The position numbers and the translations under genes were made by a program. A DNA stretch of 64,000 nt, taken from contig JAPLVR010000006.1 in the NCBI GenBank assembly GCA_026397015.1, positions 1 through 64,000 of the forward strand, in the 5' to 3' direction. Origin of the DNA: Candidatus Iainarchaeum sp. GTDB taxonomy: Archaea > Iainarchaeota > Iainarchaeia > Iainarchaeales > JAAZKV01. Below the pieces are notes generated by a model that was not told where the DNA came from, did no database searches, and saw only the letters and a program-made list of their open reading frames with translations. Within the stretch, counting starts at the first letter, position 1. Every line of letters starts with the position of its first letter. Shown here piece after piece: positions 1-7,471 of the stretch.

Positions 1-113
1 AAGGATATTATATCAAAATAGTAACTAAATACGGGACTGGCGCAAAAATCGACTGCTTAAAAGAACACTTGGGAAAAACAGCCTACGTCATCATCCCAAA
101 AACAAAAAAATAA
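1..113 (+). CDS. C-terminal end of a DUF2080-like transposon-associated protein (partial)
   Basis: Reading from base 3, an open frame enters from the left edge and stops at TAA 111-113, giving 36 residues. The end runs KIVTKYGTGAKIDCLKEHLG, then KTAYVIIPKTKK. The pattern of a basic strand, a GTGA turn and 'LGKTAYVII' resembles the short DUF2080 proteins found beside archaeal transposases (family knowledge; only the tail is visible). If right, the left edge of the window borders an insertion sequence or its remnant. The rest of the element lies outside the window, so no transposase can be confirmed. An AbrB-like or other small swapped-hairpin protein is the main alternative. Confidence 0.45.
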   Translation, partial: GYYIKIVTKYGTGAKIDCLKEHLGKTAYVIIPKTKK

Positions 114-193
114 GCCCTTTATATACTTTTGTCCCAGAGTCGCTTTCGGGCATTGCAAATGCTTTTTTATACATTGACAGTTGTTATTTCAGC

Positions 194-1183
194 ATGCCTC
201 CGGAAAAAAACAGCTTGTTGTTCGGAAAATTCTGCTTCGACCCGGAAAAAAAGCACAGCACGAAAAATGTTTTTCTTTCGCACGCGCACGCGGACCACAC
301 AAACTTCCTAAAAAAATCGACAATACATTCAACGCCGGAAACCGCAGAAATAGCCATGAAACGCTTCGAGGGAAGGGCGAACGGAATCAGATTTGAAAAA
401 ATATCTTTCGGGGAGAAAAAAAAATTTGACGGCTTTGAATTGGAATTGTTTCCAAGCGGGCATGTGCTCGGCTCGGCGCAGGCAAAAATCTTTGACACCG
501 AATCGGGAAATGAAACTGCCATAACATCCGACTTCCGCCTCAAAGACTCTCTTCTCTTCAAAGGCGCGAAACCGCTGCACTGCGACACCCTCATAATTGA
601 AACCACTTTCGGCCGGCCGGAATACATTTTTCCGAAAGAGGAAGAAGTTGTTTCCAAAATGATAAAATGGATTTCGGAAAATTCTGAAAAAGGCTTAGTG
701 GTGCTTGCGGGCTATTCCCTTGGAAAGGCGCAGGAACTGACAAAAATTTCAAACGAAGCGGGAATTGTTCCCATTGTGCATGAAAGCATTTTTGAGGTGA
801 ACAAAATCTATGAAAAATTCGGAGTGAAGCTTGGGGAAAGCCTGCCGCTCAATCACAACCTCAAAGAATCCTCTGTTCTAATTGTTCCCCCTTCGCTTGT
901 GAACAAATATTTGTTTTCAACACTTGAATACTTCGACAAAAGAAAAATATTTTCGGCAATCGCCACGGGATGGCCTGATTTCGGCGGGCAGTATGACAGG
1001 GTTTTCTGCCTGAGCGATCACGCTGATTTCAACGACCTAATTTCATATGTGAAACAGGCGAATCCGAGATTGGTGCTTACGGACCACGGTTTCAGCGAAG
1101 AATTCGCACGCAAACTGAACAAACTGGGCTTCAACGCGAAACCGCTGAGCAGACACCAGCAGAGGATTTTGTCGGAATTTTGA
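194..1183 (+). CDS. Metallo-beta-lactamase-fold exonuclease (COG1236/Artemis-like RNA/DNA processing family)
   Basis: The 329-residue protein has the metallo-beta-lactamase signature SHAHADH (H30, H32, D34, H35), a second metal ligand in SGHVLGSAQ (H90), an aspartate in TSDFRLKD (D113), and late histidines in CLSDHADF and LTDHGFSEE that suit the beta-CASP/SNM1-like nucleases. Members trim RNA or DNA ends hydrolytically with two zinc ions. It is shorter than aCPSF1 (about 640 aa) and lacks KH domains, so it is not the main transcription-termination nuclease. ATG 194 lies 24 nt after a TATA-like TTTTTATAC at 164-172, which supports a leaderless start. It is convergent with the next gene. Whether RNA or DNA is the substrate cannot be told. 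Confidence 0.75.
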   Translation: MPPEKNSLLFGKFCFDPEKKHSTKNVFLSHAHADHTNFLKKSTIHSTPETAEIAMKRFEGRANGIRFEKISFGEKKKFDGFELELFPSGHVLGSAQAKIFDTESGNETAITSDFRLKDSLLFKGAKPLHCDTLIIETTFGRPEYIFPKEEEVVSKMIKWISENSEKGLVVLAGYSLGKAQELTKISNEAGIVPIVHESIFEVNKIYEKFGVKLGESLPLNHNLKESSVLIVPPSLVNKYLFSTLEYFDKRKIFSAIATGWPDFGGQYDRVFCLSDHADFNDLISYVKQANPRLVLTDHGFSEEFARKLNKLGFNAKPLSRHQQRILSEF

Positions 1184-1196
1184 AAAAATTTAGGAA

Positions 1197-1490
1197 TTAA
1201 CCCCATCTTGCTTCATTCGCTTTTCTCAAAGAGATTCTGGCCCTTAGAAGGGCGCGTTTTTTCTTATTAGCCTCTTTTCCAAGCTCTTCTGTAATTTTCT
1301 GATCTTTCCTTCCACGCGCCAGCAAAAATTTTGATCTCGCTTCGTTCGCCGCCCGCCTTGCGCCCGCAACTTGTGTAACATGGTCGTTTATGCTCATCTT
1401 TTTTCGACCGAGCGGAACTTCTCTGCTCGAGCGCATGTCGAAAGGAGCCTTTTTTCTTTTTAAATTTCTGTTCACCTTCATAAAAAACAC
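1197..1490 (-). CDS. Small, highly basic uncharacterised protein
   Basis: This 97-residue ORF is rich in Lys/Arg (for example NRNLKRKKAPF near the start and KKKRALLRARISLRKANEAR at the end) and is predicted mostly helical. The strong basic charge suggests nucleic-acid or ribosome binding, but I recognise no family. A second methionine at residue 4 (MKVNRN) may be the true start. It is convergent with the nuclease gene (13-bp gap) and divergent from aspS across a 152-bp AT-rich region that must hold both promoters; TATTTAAA at 1549-1556 is the clearest TATA-like element there. It could be lineage-specific. Confidence 0.5.
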   Translation of the reverse strand: MFFMKVNRNLKRKKAPFDMRSSREVPLGRKKMSINDHVTQVAGARRAANEARSKFLLARGRKDQKITEELGKEANKKKRALLRARISLRKANEARWG

Positions 1491-1642
1491 CTTAAATAAA
1501 AAATTTATTTTTTCAACTTGAATGTATAGTAATTTTAAACAAGGAAGTATTTAAACCCAGCTACGTGCTATTTTTTTAATTGTTTTGAAGACTTTATCAT
1601 TAATAATTGCGTGAACAAAGCAACCGGCAAAAATTGGTTTAT

Positions 1643-2947
1643 ATGGAACGCACACTTTTCTCGGATTGCCCGAAAAAAGCCGGGCAAAGGGTTTCGGTAA
1701 GCGGGTGGGTCCAGGAAAACAGGGACATGGGCGGATTAAGGTTTGTAATACTAAAAGACTGCTCCGGCCTGCTTCAAATAGTAATAGTAAAAAAAGCCAC
1801 TTCAAAAGAAATAAACGACGCCGTTTCAGGGCTCACAAGGGAATCTGTCGTCGAAATTGAAGGCGCCTTAAAAGCAAGTGAAAAAGCGCCCAACGGAGTC
1901 GAATTGATCCCTGAAAAATTCGCCGTTTTGGGAAAAGCAGAAAGCCCGACACCGATTGACACGGGCGGAAAAATAGAAAGCGACCTTTCGAAAAGATTGG
2001 ACCACCGCTTCCTTGATTTGAGAAACGAAAAAAGCTTGGCGATTTTCAAGGTTAGAAGCAGGATTTACAAATCATGCGTTGATTTTTTTGATTCGAAAGG
2101 ATTTACAAATATCAACACGCCGAAAATTACTACCGGCGGGGCGGAGAGCGGAGCCGACCTTTTTCCAATAGTTTACTTCGGAAGGGAGGCATTCCTCTCA
2201 CAGAGTCCTCAACAATACAAGCAAATGATGGTCTGCGCCGGATTTGAAAAGGTTTATGAGATTGCGCCGGTTTTCAGGGCGGAAAATTCGAACACGCCGA
2301 GGCACCAGACCGAATTCACCGGAATCGATTTTGAGATGGGGTTCATAAAACACACCTCGGATGTAATGGACGTAATAGAAGAACTGTTCAAGCACGTACT
2401 CACGGATTTGAAAAATAATTGTTCAAAGGAATTGGCGCTCTGGAAAATCGAATTAAAAATTCCGAAAAAAATCCCAAGAATAACGATGGCTGAAGCGAAA
2501 AAATTGCTTAAGGAAAAGGGAAAAGTGCTTCCTGAAAACGAGGATTTCGACCCTGAAGGGGAAAGAATGGTCGGGGAAATTGCAAAGGAAAAATTCGGGG
2601 AAGAATTTATTTTTGTAACAAATTATCCGATAGGGAAAAGGCCATTCTACCACTACTATAATGCGGACGGAAAAACAACTGACGGATTCGATATGCTTTG
2701 GAATGGAGTCGAGATTGCAACCGGCGGGCAGAGGGAACACCGCTACGAAATACTGAAAAAGCAGGCGAAGGACAAGGGAATTGATTTGGATTCAATGGGC
2801 TGGTATGCCGAGCTTTTCAGGTACGGCGCACCGCCCCACGGCGGAGTCGGCTTTGGCTTGGACAGGATTGTTCAGCGCCTGTTCAAATTCGAAAATATCA
2901 GGGAAGCAGTTCTCTTGCCAAGAGACCCGATAAGGATTTCACCTTAA
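1643..2947 (+). CDS. aspS: Aspartyl-tRNA synthetase, archaeal type
   Basis: A class II synthetase that charges tRNA-Asp. The 434-residue protein has an N-terminal OB-fold anticodon domain (VSVSGWVQENRDMGG), the motif 2 region with FRAENSNTPRHQTEF, and motif 3 GFGLDRIVQRLF close to the C terminus, ending LLPRDPIRISP. The length fits the short archaeal/eukaryal AspRS, without the bacterial GAD insertion. An upstream extension to 1607 is open, but MERTLFSDC at 1643 starts the conserved domain. GatCAB genes follow after a TA pair, and no AsnRS is seen here. This makes a non-discriminating enzyme that also makes Asp-tRNA(Asn) for amidation plausible (inference). Confidence 0.95.
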   Translation: MERTLFSDCPKKAGQRVSVSGWVQENRDMGGLRFVILKDCSGLLQIVIVKKATSKEINDAVSGLTRESVVEIEGALKASEKAPNGVELIPEKFAVLGKAESPTPIDTGGKIESDLSKRLDHRFLDLRNEKSLAIFKVRSRIYKSCVDFFDSKGFTNINTPKITTGGAESGADLFPIVYFGREAFLSQSPQQYKQMMVCAGFEKVYEIAPVFRAENSNTPRHQTEFTGIDFEMGFIKHTSDVMDVIEELFKHVLTDLKNNCSKELALWKIELKIPKKIPRITMAEAKKLLKEKGKVLPENEDFDPEGERMVGEIAKEKFGEEFIFVTNYPIGKRPFYHYYNADGKTTDGFDMLWNGVEIATGGQREHRYEILKKQAKDKGIDLDSMGWYAELFRYGAPPHGGVGFGLDRIVQRLFKFENIREAVLLPRDPIRISP

Positions 2948-2992
2948 ACTATTTCTCACCGGCACAGAACCTTCGCAACTCTTAAATAGCAT

Positions 2993-3000
2993 TTTTATAA
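2993..3000 (+). promoter_or_regulatory. TATA box for hicB
   Basis: TTTTATAA is 21-28 nt before the hicB ATG (3021), the spacing expected for a leaderless archaeal transcript. It lies right after the aspS stop, so the toxin-antitoxin pair probably has its own promoter. Confidence 0.55.
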
Positions 3001-3020
3001 CCATTCGAATACTGATAATT

Positions 3021-3254
3021 ATGGTGGACTTTTTGAAATTCGATTTTTCGGCAGTAGTCACAAAAGGAGAAGTTGCATTCGTGGCGTATTGCCCTGAACT
3101 CGGTGTCGTAAGCCAGGGAAAGAACTCCAAAACAGCTTTGGAAAATCTAAAAGAAGCGGTTGAACTCTACCTTGAAGATGAAGACGTAAAAAAAATGATA
3201 AAGACGCACCCGATAAAAAAAGCAAAAATCGCCTCAATATCAGTAACTGCATAA
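3021..3254 (+). CDS. hicB: HicB-family antitoxin
   Basis: The 77-residue protein carries the HicB/UPF0150 fold pattern: FDFSAVVTKGEVAFVAYCPE, then an LGVVSQGKNSKTALENLKEA segment typical of HicB partial RNase-H-like domains. It has no C-terminal HTH or RHH DNA-binding domain, so it is the short form. It lies 10 bp upstream of hicA, the antitoxin-first order seen in part of the family. HicB binds and blocks the HicA mRNA interferase. The pair is lodged between aspS and gatC and has a separate leaderless promoter. The assignment rests on pattern and gene pairing. Confidence 0.85.
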   Translation: MVDFLKFDFSAVVTKGEVAFVAYCPELGVVSQGKNSKTALENLKEAVELYLEDEDVKKMIKTHPIKKAKIASISVTA

Positions 3255-3264
3255 ACTGATTTTG

Positions 3265-3486
3265 ATGAGGCTTCCAATTCTTTCGGGCAAAGAAGTAATA
3301 AAATTTCTTAGCAGAAAGGGTTTCGAAATAGTTGGAAGAAAAGGAAGCCACATAAGGCTAAAAAGGGAAATAAATGGAAAAGTGCTGGTAACTGTCGTTC
3401 CTTTGCACAAAAAAATTGACGTTGGAACACTTCTCGCAATACTAAAACAGTGCGAAATTGAAAGGCAAGAATTGAAAAAACTCTAA
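3265..3486 (+). CDS. hicA: HicA-family mRNA interferase toxin
   Basis: The 73-residue dsRBD-like protein shows the HicA signature: SGKEVIKFLSRKGFEIVGRK, then GSHIRLKR with the histidine used in RNA cleavage, and VPLHKKIDVGTLLAILKQ. HicA toxins cut mRNA independently of ribosomes and are neutralised by HicB. The first ATG is at 3265, directly after an in-frame TTG; MRLPILSGKEV is the usual N terminus. Both motif histidines are present, so the toxin looks intact. It probably forms a small bicistron with the preceding gene. Confidence 0.87.
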   Translation: MRLPILSGKEVIKFLSRKGFEIVGRKGSHIRLKREINGKVLVTVVPLHKKIDVGTLLAILKQCEIERQELKKL

Positions 3487-3519
3487 AACCTATTATTCGG
3501 TTCACTCCGCCCTTCCACC

Positions 3520-3528
3520 TTTAAAAAA
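3520..3528 (+). promoter_or_regulatory. TATA box for gatCAB
   Basis: TTTAAAAAA (3520-3528) is centred about 27 nt before the gatC ATG at 3551. This predicts a leaderless gatCAB transcript independent of hicBA. Confidence 0.5.
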
Positions 3529-3550
3529 CCTATACGCACTTATTATTAGC

Positions 3551-3853
3551 ATGGCAAAAGTCGAAGTAACAAAAGAGCTAATCAGGCGCGTGGCGCAAAA
3601 TGCACACCTCAATTTAAGCGAACAGGAACTGGAAAAATTCGCCCCCCAAATAAAGGAAATAATCCTTGATTCTTTCGACAGGCTGGACGAAATCGATGCG
3701 GCGGATGAGAAGCCGAGCTTCCAGCCGGTTGAAATGCAGAACGTTTTCCGAAAAGACGGGCCGAAAAAATGCTTAACGCAGGAAGAAGCGCTTGGCAACG
3801 CGAAAAAAGAGCTTAAAGAAAAAGGATATTTTAAGGGGCCGAAGGTATTGTAA
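3551..3853 (+). CDS. gatC: Glutamyl/aspartyl-tRNA amidotransferase subunit C
   Basis: This 100-residue protein has the GatC layout: an N-terminal helical part (VTKELIRRVAQNAHLNLSEQ), an ELEKFAPQIKEIILDSFDRL helix, and an extended tail that wraps GatA and GatB. GatC stabilises the amidotransferase that converts Asp-tRNA(Asn), and in many organisms Glu-tRNA(Gln), to the amide. It is the first gene of the gatC-gatA-gatB set, 36 bp before gatA. The length matches the family (about 95-105 aa). Confidence 0.88.
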   Translation: MAKVEVTKELIRRVAQNAHLNLSEQELEKFAPQIKEIILDSFDRLDEIDAADEKPSFQPVEMQNVFRKDGPKKCLTQEEALGNAKKELKEKGYFKGPKVL

Positions 3854-3889
3854 AGGGCGGAACATGGGTAAAAAATATTTTGTGGTTTT

Positions 3890-5302
3890 ATGAAAAGGGA
3901 AGAAACCGTTAATTTTTTTGCAGAAGAGGCGAAAAAAAACTTTTCCAAGGTAGCTGAAAACGCGCAAAAAATAATCGCCGAAATTCAAAATTCAGAAAAG
4001 AAAAAACTCAACTACATTGAAACCTTTGACGGCGGAAGCGTTTTAGCGCAGCTAAAAGAACTTGAAAAATGGGATGAAAACAAAAAGAAAAAAGCGAAGC
4101 TGTTCGGAGTCCCAATCACTGTAAAGGATTGCATCTGTGTTAAGGGAATGGAATCGAAAGCGGGTTCAAGAATATTAAAAGGATACAAACCGCTATTCGA
4201 CGCAACCGTAATTGAAAAGGCGAGAAAAGAAGGCGCAATAATTGTTGCAAAGACAACGCAGGACGAATTTGGGTTTGGAACGTTCAGCACGAACACGGAA
4301 AAGGTTCCGAAAAATCCTTTTGACAATGAGAGGAGCTGCGGGGGCTCTTCAGGCGGAGCGGCAGGTTTTACTTCGCACACGAAAAATTTTCACATTGCAT
4401 TGGGGCAAAGTACCGGCGGCTCGATAGCATGCCCGGCTTCTTTTTGCGGAGCAACGGGAATTACACCCACTTATGGCCTGGTTTCGCGATATGGATTGAT
4501 TGATTACGCGAACTCGATGGACAAAATCGGTTCAATCGGAAGAAATGTTGATGACGCCGCGCTGCTGCTTGAAACAATTGCAGGAAAGGATGAAAAAGAT
4601 TCAACTACGCTTGATGCAGGTTTTGTTGTTAATGAGGGCGCAATAAGAAAAGTCGCATTAGTAACCGATTTCTTTGAAAATTGCGACGAGAAAGTCCAGA
4701 AGGCAACGATGGCAAAAATAAAAAAATTGAAGGAGTTTTTTGAAATCGAAGAGGTTTCGCTCCCGCTAAATGTGAAATACGCGCTTGCCGCCTACTACAT
4801 CATTGCCACAGGCGAAGCTTCAACGAACCTTGCAAAACTTTCAGGCTTGAGATACGGGGTGCAGGGAAACGTTGAAGGGAAGCACTTCGATGAATATTTT
4901 TCAGAAATAAGGAGCGCAAATTTCACCGATGAAGCAAAGAGGAGAATCATTTTGGGAACTTTTGCGAGAATGTCAGGCTACCGCGATGCTTACTATTTGA
5001 AAGCGATGAAAGTGCGAACAAAACTTATTAATGAATTCAAAAAAGCTTTTTTGAAATACGATTTGCTTCTGAATCCCACAATGCCCGTTGTGGCGCCAAA
5101 ATTTTCGGAAATTGAAAAACTTACACCTTTGCAAAACTACGCAATGGACCTCTGCACAGTTCCCGCAAACCTTGCAGGGCTGCCGCACATAAGCTGCAAC
5201 GCGGGATTTGTTGGCGGATTGCCAGTTGGCTTAATGGCTACCGCGCCGCACCTGAAGGAAAGGAACCTCGTCTCATTTGGAAAGGTGATGGAAATTGAGT
5301 GA
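3890..5302 (+). CDS. gatA: Glutamyl/aspartyl-tRNA amidotransferase subunit A
   Basis: An amidase-signature enzyme of 470 residues that releases ammonia from glutamine for GatB. The Ser-cisSer-Lys triad is fully present: K79 in VPITVKDC, S154 in the GGSSGG loop and S178 in STGGSIACPASFCG. These are the same positions as in well-studied bacterial GatA, so the enzyme should be active. The gene ends inside gatB (8-bp overlap), indicating translational coupling. Free amidases look similar, but gatC and gatB on either side settle the assignment. Confidence 0.95.
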   Translation: MKREETVNFFAEEAKKNFSKVAENAQKIIAEIQNSEKKKLNYIETFDGGSVLAQLKELEKWDENKKKKAKLFGVPITVKDCICVKGMESKAGSRILKGYKPLFDATVIEKARKEGAIIVAKTTQDEFGFGTFSTNTEKVPKNPFDNERSCGGSSGGAAGFTSHTKNFHIALGQSTGGSIACPASFCGATGITPTYGLVSRYGLIDYANSMDKIGSIGRNVDDAALLLETIAGKDEKDSTTLDAGFVVNEGAIRKVALVTDFFENCDEKVQKATMAKIKKLKEFFEIEEVSLPLNVKYALAAYYIIATGEASTNLAKLSGLRYGVQGNVEGKHFDEYFSEIRSANFTDEAKRRIILGTFARMSGYRDAYYLKAMKVRTKLINEFKKAFLKYDLLLNPTMPVVAPKFSEIEKLTPLQNYAMDLCTVPANLAGLPHISCNAGFVGGLPVGLMATAPHLKERNLVSFGKVMEIE

Positions 5303-6737
5303 CTCCAAAAAAACGGGGCAAAATGCTGATGAACAAAAAATAATGATTGGATTGGAGATTCACGCTTCGCTCGGCACAAAAACAAAACTGTTCTGTGCAT
5401 GCACAACTGAAGAAGCTGAGCCGAACAGCGCCACCTGTGAAGTGTGCTTGGGACATCCCGGAAGCAAACCTGTTCTGAATAAAACGGCGGTTGAATTCGC
5501 AACAAAAATCGCTCTGGCGTTGAACTGCAAAACAAATGAAAGCTTCTTCTTCAGCAGAAAAACATATTTCTACCCGGACATGTCAAAAAACTTCCAAATA
5601 ACACAATATGAAATACCACTGGCGGAGCAGGGATTCGTCGAATTGCCTCTTGGCAAGAAAGTGAGAATCAGAAGGGTCCACATGGAAGAGGACCCCGCCG
5701 CGCTTATACATCCGAACGGAATGGGAAAAAGTAATTATGTTTTAATTGACTACAACAGGTCGGGGCTCCCGCTTGTTGAAATTGTAACGGAACCTGACAT
5801 TGAATCGCCAAAAGAAGCACGCGATTTCCTGGACAAAATGGAAAATGTTTTGAAATACTTAGGAGTTTTAAAAGGCGAAAACCCGCTGAAAGTTGACTGC
5901 AACATTTCTTTGGAAGGCGGGGCAAGAGTGGAGATAAAAAATGTTTCAGGATTCGCGGCAGTTGAAAAGGCGCTAAACTTTGAAATTATAAGGCAAAAAC
6001 AAGAAATCCGAATGGGAAAAAAAGTGGAACAGCATACACGCGCGTATGACGCTGAAACCGGGCTCACGGTTGCCTTAAGGAAAAAAGAAACCGAAGAGGA
6101 TTACGGGTATATTTTCGAACCCGATTTGGTGAAGATAGCGCTTTCGGAAAAAGAAATTTCGGAAATACAAAAAACAATGCCCGAACTCCCGGATTCAAAA
6201 GCAAAACGATTCCAACAAAAATATTCTCTCGCCGAATATGATGCGAAGGTTTTGTGCGCCGACTTTGAATTGGGAAAATTATTTGAAAAAATGGTTGAGC
6301 TCGGCGCCGAGCCGAAAACATCCTCAAAACTGCTGACGCGCGAACTTCTTGCCGTTTTGAACCATGATTCGCTTGAATTAAGCGAAATTAAAGTTTTTGC
6401 AAAGGATTTTGCGGAGCTGGTTGGATTGACTGTTGATGGAAAGGTTTCTGATAAAAATGTGAAAAATTCGATGATAAATTACATCAGCGGAAATAAGGAA
6501 AGCCCAAAACAATTCCTCGAAAAAAATAATTTGCTTATTTCATCCTCAATAAATGCCGATGAAATTGTGGAAAAAATAATTTCTTCAAACCAAAAGGCGG
6601 CGGATGATTACAAAAAAGGGAATGAAAAAGCTCTGAACTTCCTTGCCGGCCTCGTAATGCGCGAAACAAAAGGCACCCTTGACCCGAAAAAAGCGCAGGA
6701 ACTGTTAAAATCAAAATTAAAGAAAGCAGATAAGTGA
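5295..6737 (+). CDS. gatB: Glutamyl/aspartyl-tRNA amidotransferase subunit B
   Basis: A 480-residue GatB that phosphorylates the misacylated Asp/Glu-tRNA and transamidates it. It has the catalytic cradle domain (IGLEIHASLGTKTKL), four zinc-ligand cysteines (C34, C36, C48, C51), the VDYNRSGLPLVEIVTEPD-like stretch (here LIDYNRSGLPLVEIVTEPD), and a C-terminal YqeY-like helical tail. Translation appears to start at TTG 5295 inside the end of gatA. An archaeal GatDE pair for Gln-tRNA is not in this window, so the substrate may be Asp-tRNA(Asn) only. Confidence 0.95.
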   Translation: MSDSKKTGQNADEQKIMIGLEIHASLGTKTKLFCACTTEEAEPNSATCEVCLGHPGSKPVLNKTAVEFATKIALALNCKTNESFFFSRKTYFYPDMSKNFQITQYEIPLAEQGFVELPLGKKVRIRRVHMEEDPAALIHPNGMGKSNYVLIDYNRSGLPLVEIVTEPDIESPKEARDFLDKMENVLKYLGVLKGENPLKVDCNISLEGGARVEIKNVSGFAAVEKALNFEIIRQKQEIRMGKKVEQHTRAYDAETGLTVALRKKETEEDYGYIFEPDLVKIALSEKEISEIQKTMPELPDSKAKRFQQKYSLAEYDAKVLCADFELGKLFEKMVELGAEPKTSSKLLTRELLAVLNHDSLELSEIKVFAKDFAELVGLTVDGKVSDKNVKNSMINYISGNKESPKQFLEKNNLLISSSINADEIVEKIISSNQKAADDYKKGNEKALNFLAGLVMRETKGTLDPKKAQELLKSKLKKADK

Positions 6738-6803
6738 AGGCAAAAAAACAGTTCTTGAAAATCAACCCGGCGGTTTATTCCAATTCTACCCGACAAATAT
6801 TAA

Positions 6804-6834
6804 CCCCCTGCAAAGCAATTCCATTAACAGGGGG
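6804..6834. promoter_or_regulatory. Inverted repeat over the start of the winged-helix gene (candidate operator or RBS-masking hairpin)
   Basis: CCCCCTG (6804-6810) and CAGGGGG (6828-6834) form a perfect 7-bp inverted repeat with a 17-nt spacer. A TATA-like AAATATTAA ends at 6803, so the repeat covers the expected transcription start. The right arm is also the G-rich ribosome-binding stretch before ATG 6845. It could be the operator through which the encoded winged-helix protein represses itself, or an RNA hairpin that masks the RBS if transcription starts earlier. Confidence 0.5.
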
Positions 6835-6844
6835 GAAATAAAAC

Positions 6845-7117
6845 ATGACAATCACCGTTTTGGAAAACGCATACCTCAGAAAAGCCGAGGAACACCCTTC
6901 CTTTTGTGAAATTCACAAAAAAATAATGCTGCTTTTAATGAATGAAAAAAAGTATTTCACAAAAGATGAGCTCATCTGCTTTTCGAATTATAATGAAAAA
7001 AAATTGAATAAAATATTGAAAGACCTAGAAGCCAAAGGAGTTATAACTGTGGATGGGTGGCTCGTAAAACTCGCCGACTACGAAAAAATGAGTGAAATAA
7101 TTTGCAAAAAACTCTGA
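6845..7117 (+). CDS. Small winged-helix protein, probable autoregulator
   Basis: The 90-residue protein reads as a single winged-helix domain: helix LYRKAEEH-like N terminus, KIMLLLMNEKKYFTKDEL, recognition region FSNYNEKKLNKILKDLEAKG and a wing strand VITVDGWLVKLADY. The length and layout resemble small archaeal transcription regulators, but no specific family is recognised. The gene stands alone between gatB and the accessory block. The inverted repeat at its start (6804-6834) suggests it controls its own expression; this is inference from position only. Confidence 0.6.
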   Translation: MTITVLENAYLRKAEEHPSFCEIHKKIMLLLMNEKKYFTKDELICFSNYNEKKLNKILKDLEAKGVITVDGWLVKLADYEKMSEIICKKL

Positions 7118-7252
7118 TAAAATCCACTCGCCGATTCAAAATAGACGCACCCCCCAAAAAGCAGGACGCCAGGCGAGTTGGGAAAGCGATAAAGGCAAAT
7201 AATAGCTAAACAAAAGAAAGAATTAATAACCAGAGAAATCTTACTAGTAACT
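7118..7252. other. Intergenic region with long-loop inverted repeat and promoter of the next gene
   Basis: ACTCGCC (7126-7132) and GGCGAGT (7172-7178) are exact complements separated by 39 nt and may fold after the winged-helix gene. ATTAATAAC near 7223-7231 sits about 25-30 nt before ATG 7253 and is the likely TATA box of the following pair. Nothing else is recognised. Confidence 0.35.
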
Positions 7253-7462
7253 ATGAACTGCTTGGGCATCTCCAATAAAATAGCAATTGTGTCTGGCTGC
7301 GGCGAATCAGATATAAGCGAATTAAACGCCTTTGACAACGCACTAATAAACGCAGGAATTCACGATTGCAACCTAATCCCTGTTTCCTCAATAATTTCTA
7401 AGAATACAAAAATAATAAAAAAATTCGACTGCCGTGCTGCAGCAGTTGTTTATTTGTTTTAG
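7253..7462 (+). CDS. Orphan N-terminal segment of pyruvoyl-dependent arginine decarboxylase
   Basis: The 69 residues match the start of archaeal PvlArgDC: a first strand KIAIVSGCGES, the near-invariant ELNAFDNALINAGI, then NLIPVSSI with the Ser45-Ser46 pair where the family self-cleaves to create the pyruvoyl group. The frame stops where the family would continue with its 'GALVPxAYG' strand and about 90 more residues. No continuation is found in any frame before the next ATG at 7472. The serine pair is kept, yet most of the catalytic domain is gone. It is either a decayed gene or a recruited partial domain. It has its own TATA box and is 9 bp from the FIST gene, so co-expression is likely. 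Confidence 0.7.
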   Translation: MNCLGISNKIAIVSGCGESDISELNAFDNALINAGIHDCNLIPVSSIISKNTKIIKKFDCRAAAVVYLF

Positions 7463-7471
7463 TGATGAAAA

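Noticed and set aside
1607..1642. Upstream extension of aspS (12 codons)
   Set aside because: The conserved AspRS N terminus begins MERTLFSDC at 1643, and the added residues have no similarity and no ribosome-binding site.
7463..7471. Frameshift joining the PvlArgDC fragment to the FIST protein
   Set aside because: The FIST protein starts with its own complete domain, and no PvlArgDC C-terminal sequence is found in any frame.
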